6,528 nt of DNA, from contig CAMWSA010000218.1 of assembly GCA_947176785.1 (NCBI GenBank), positions 1 through 6,528 on the forward strand, in the 5' to 3' direction. Source of the stretch: an uncultured Lachnospiraceae bacterium. GTDB taxonomy: Bacteria > Bacillota > Clostridia > Lachnospirales > Lachnospiraceae. The position numbers and the translations under genes are program-made. Under the pieces are notes generated by a model that saw nothing but the letters and a program-made list of their open reading frames with translations, was not told the DNA's origin and ran no database searches. The stretch's first letter is position 1; each line of letters opens with the position of its first letter. Of this stretch, positions 6,405-6,528 are shown piece by piece.

Positions 6405-6528
6405 ATGATGAAGAAGGGATTTGTAATTTCGGCAGTATTCATGACATTATTGGCAGGATGTGGTAATAACCTGGGTGAAGTAATTTCGCCAGAGCCGGAG
6501 GTCTGTGAATCCGAAACGGTTATTGACG
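6405..6528 (+). CDS. lipoprotein, N-terminal fragment
   Basis: The first 41 residues of a lipoprotein cut by the right edge. The N-terminus MMKKGFVISAVFMTLLAGCG has a charged start, a hydrophobic core and a lipobox L-A-G-C with the modified Cys at residue 19, so signal peptidase II should process it and anchor it to the outer face of the cell membrane. After the Cys comes an acidic, Pro/Glu-rich linker (SPEPEVCESE), typical of tethered proteins. Two adjacent ATG codons (6405 and 6408) are possible starts; the purine-rich GGAGAGGGG (6388-6396) serves either. Position after a glycosidase gene would fit a sugar-binding lipoprotein of an ABC transporter, but nothing visible shows this. Confidence 0.8.
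   Translation, partial: MMKKGFVISAVFMTLLAGCGNNLGEVISPEPEVCESETVID

Overview
The window looks like chromosomal DNA of a moderately GC-rich member of the Clostridia, most plausibly a gut-type Lachnospiraceae. This is an inference from gene content, strong AGGAGG-type ribosome binding sites, a TTG start and GGA/GGC/CTG-rich codon use; nothing in the window fixes the taxon. All five genes are on the + strand: a GH13 alpha-glucosidase-type enzyme cut by the left edge (1-1248), a LacI-family repressor (1354-2340), an uncharacterised 402-residue protein (2601-3809), a 797-residue GH74-type (xyloglucanase-like) beta-propeller protein (3940-6333), and the start of a lipoprotein cut by the right edge (6405-6528).

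The coding sequence is GC-rich. The 260-base gap between the repressor and the uncharacterised gene is strikingly AT-rich and holds the most unusual structure here. It begins with a perfect 14-bp inverted repeat just after the repressor stop codon. Next comes a 142-bp palindromic element (2429-2570) with perfect 16-bp terminal inverted repeats, extendable to about 32 bp with mismatches. A 7-bp direct repeat, TATAGAA, sits exactly at both ends. That is the structure of a MITE-like non-autonomous mobile element with its target-site duplication. It lies directly upstream of the ribosome binding site of the uncharacterised gene, so it could affect that gene's transcription.

The functional theme is carbohydrate use. 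The GH13 enzyme keeps its catalytic Asp/Glu/Asp and a Val after the nucleophile, which favours alpha-1,6-linked substrates. It has lost the usual aspartates of conserved regions I and V. The LacI-family regulator directly downstream is the likely local regulator, but its hinge segment is unusually short. The GH74-type protein keeps both catalytic aspartates of its family and has no signal peptide, so it probably acts inside the cell on imported oligosaccharides, unlike the usual secreted GH74 endoxyloglucanases. The downstream lipoprotein could be a transporter binding protein, but too little is visible to say. No RNA genes, CRISPR arrays, transposase genes or convincing intrinsic terminators were found. 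The long minus-strand open frames opposite the GH13 and GH74 genes are shadows of codon bias.
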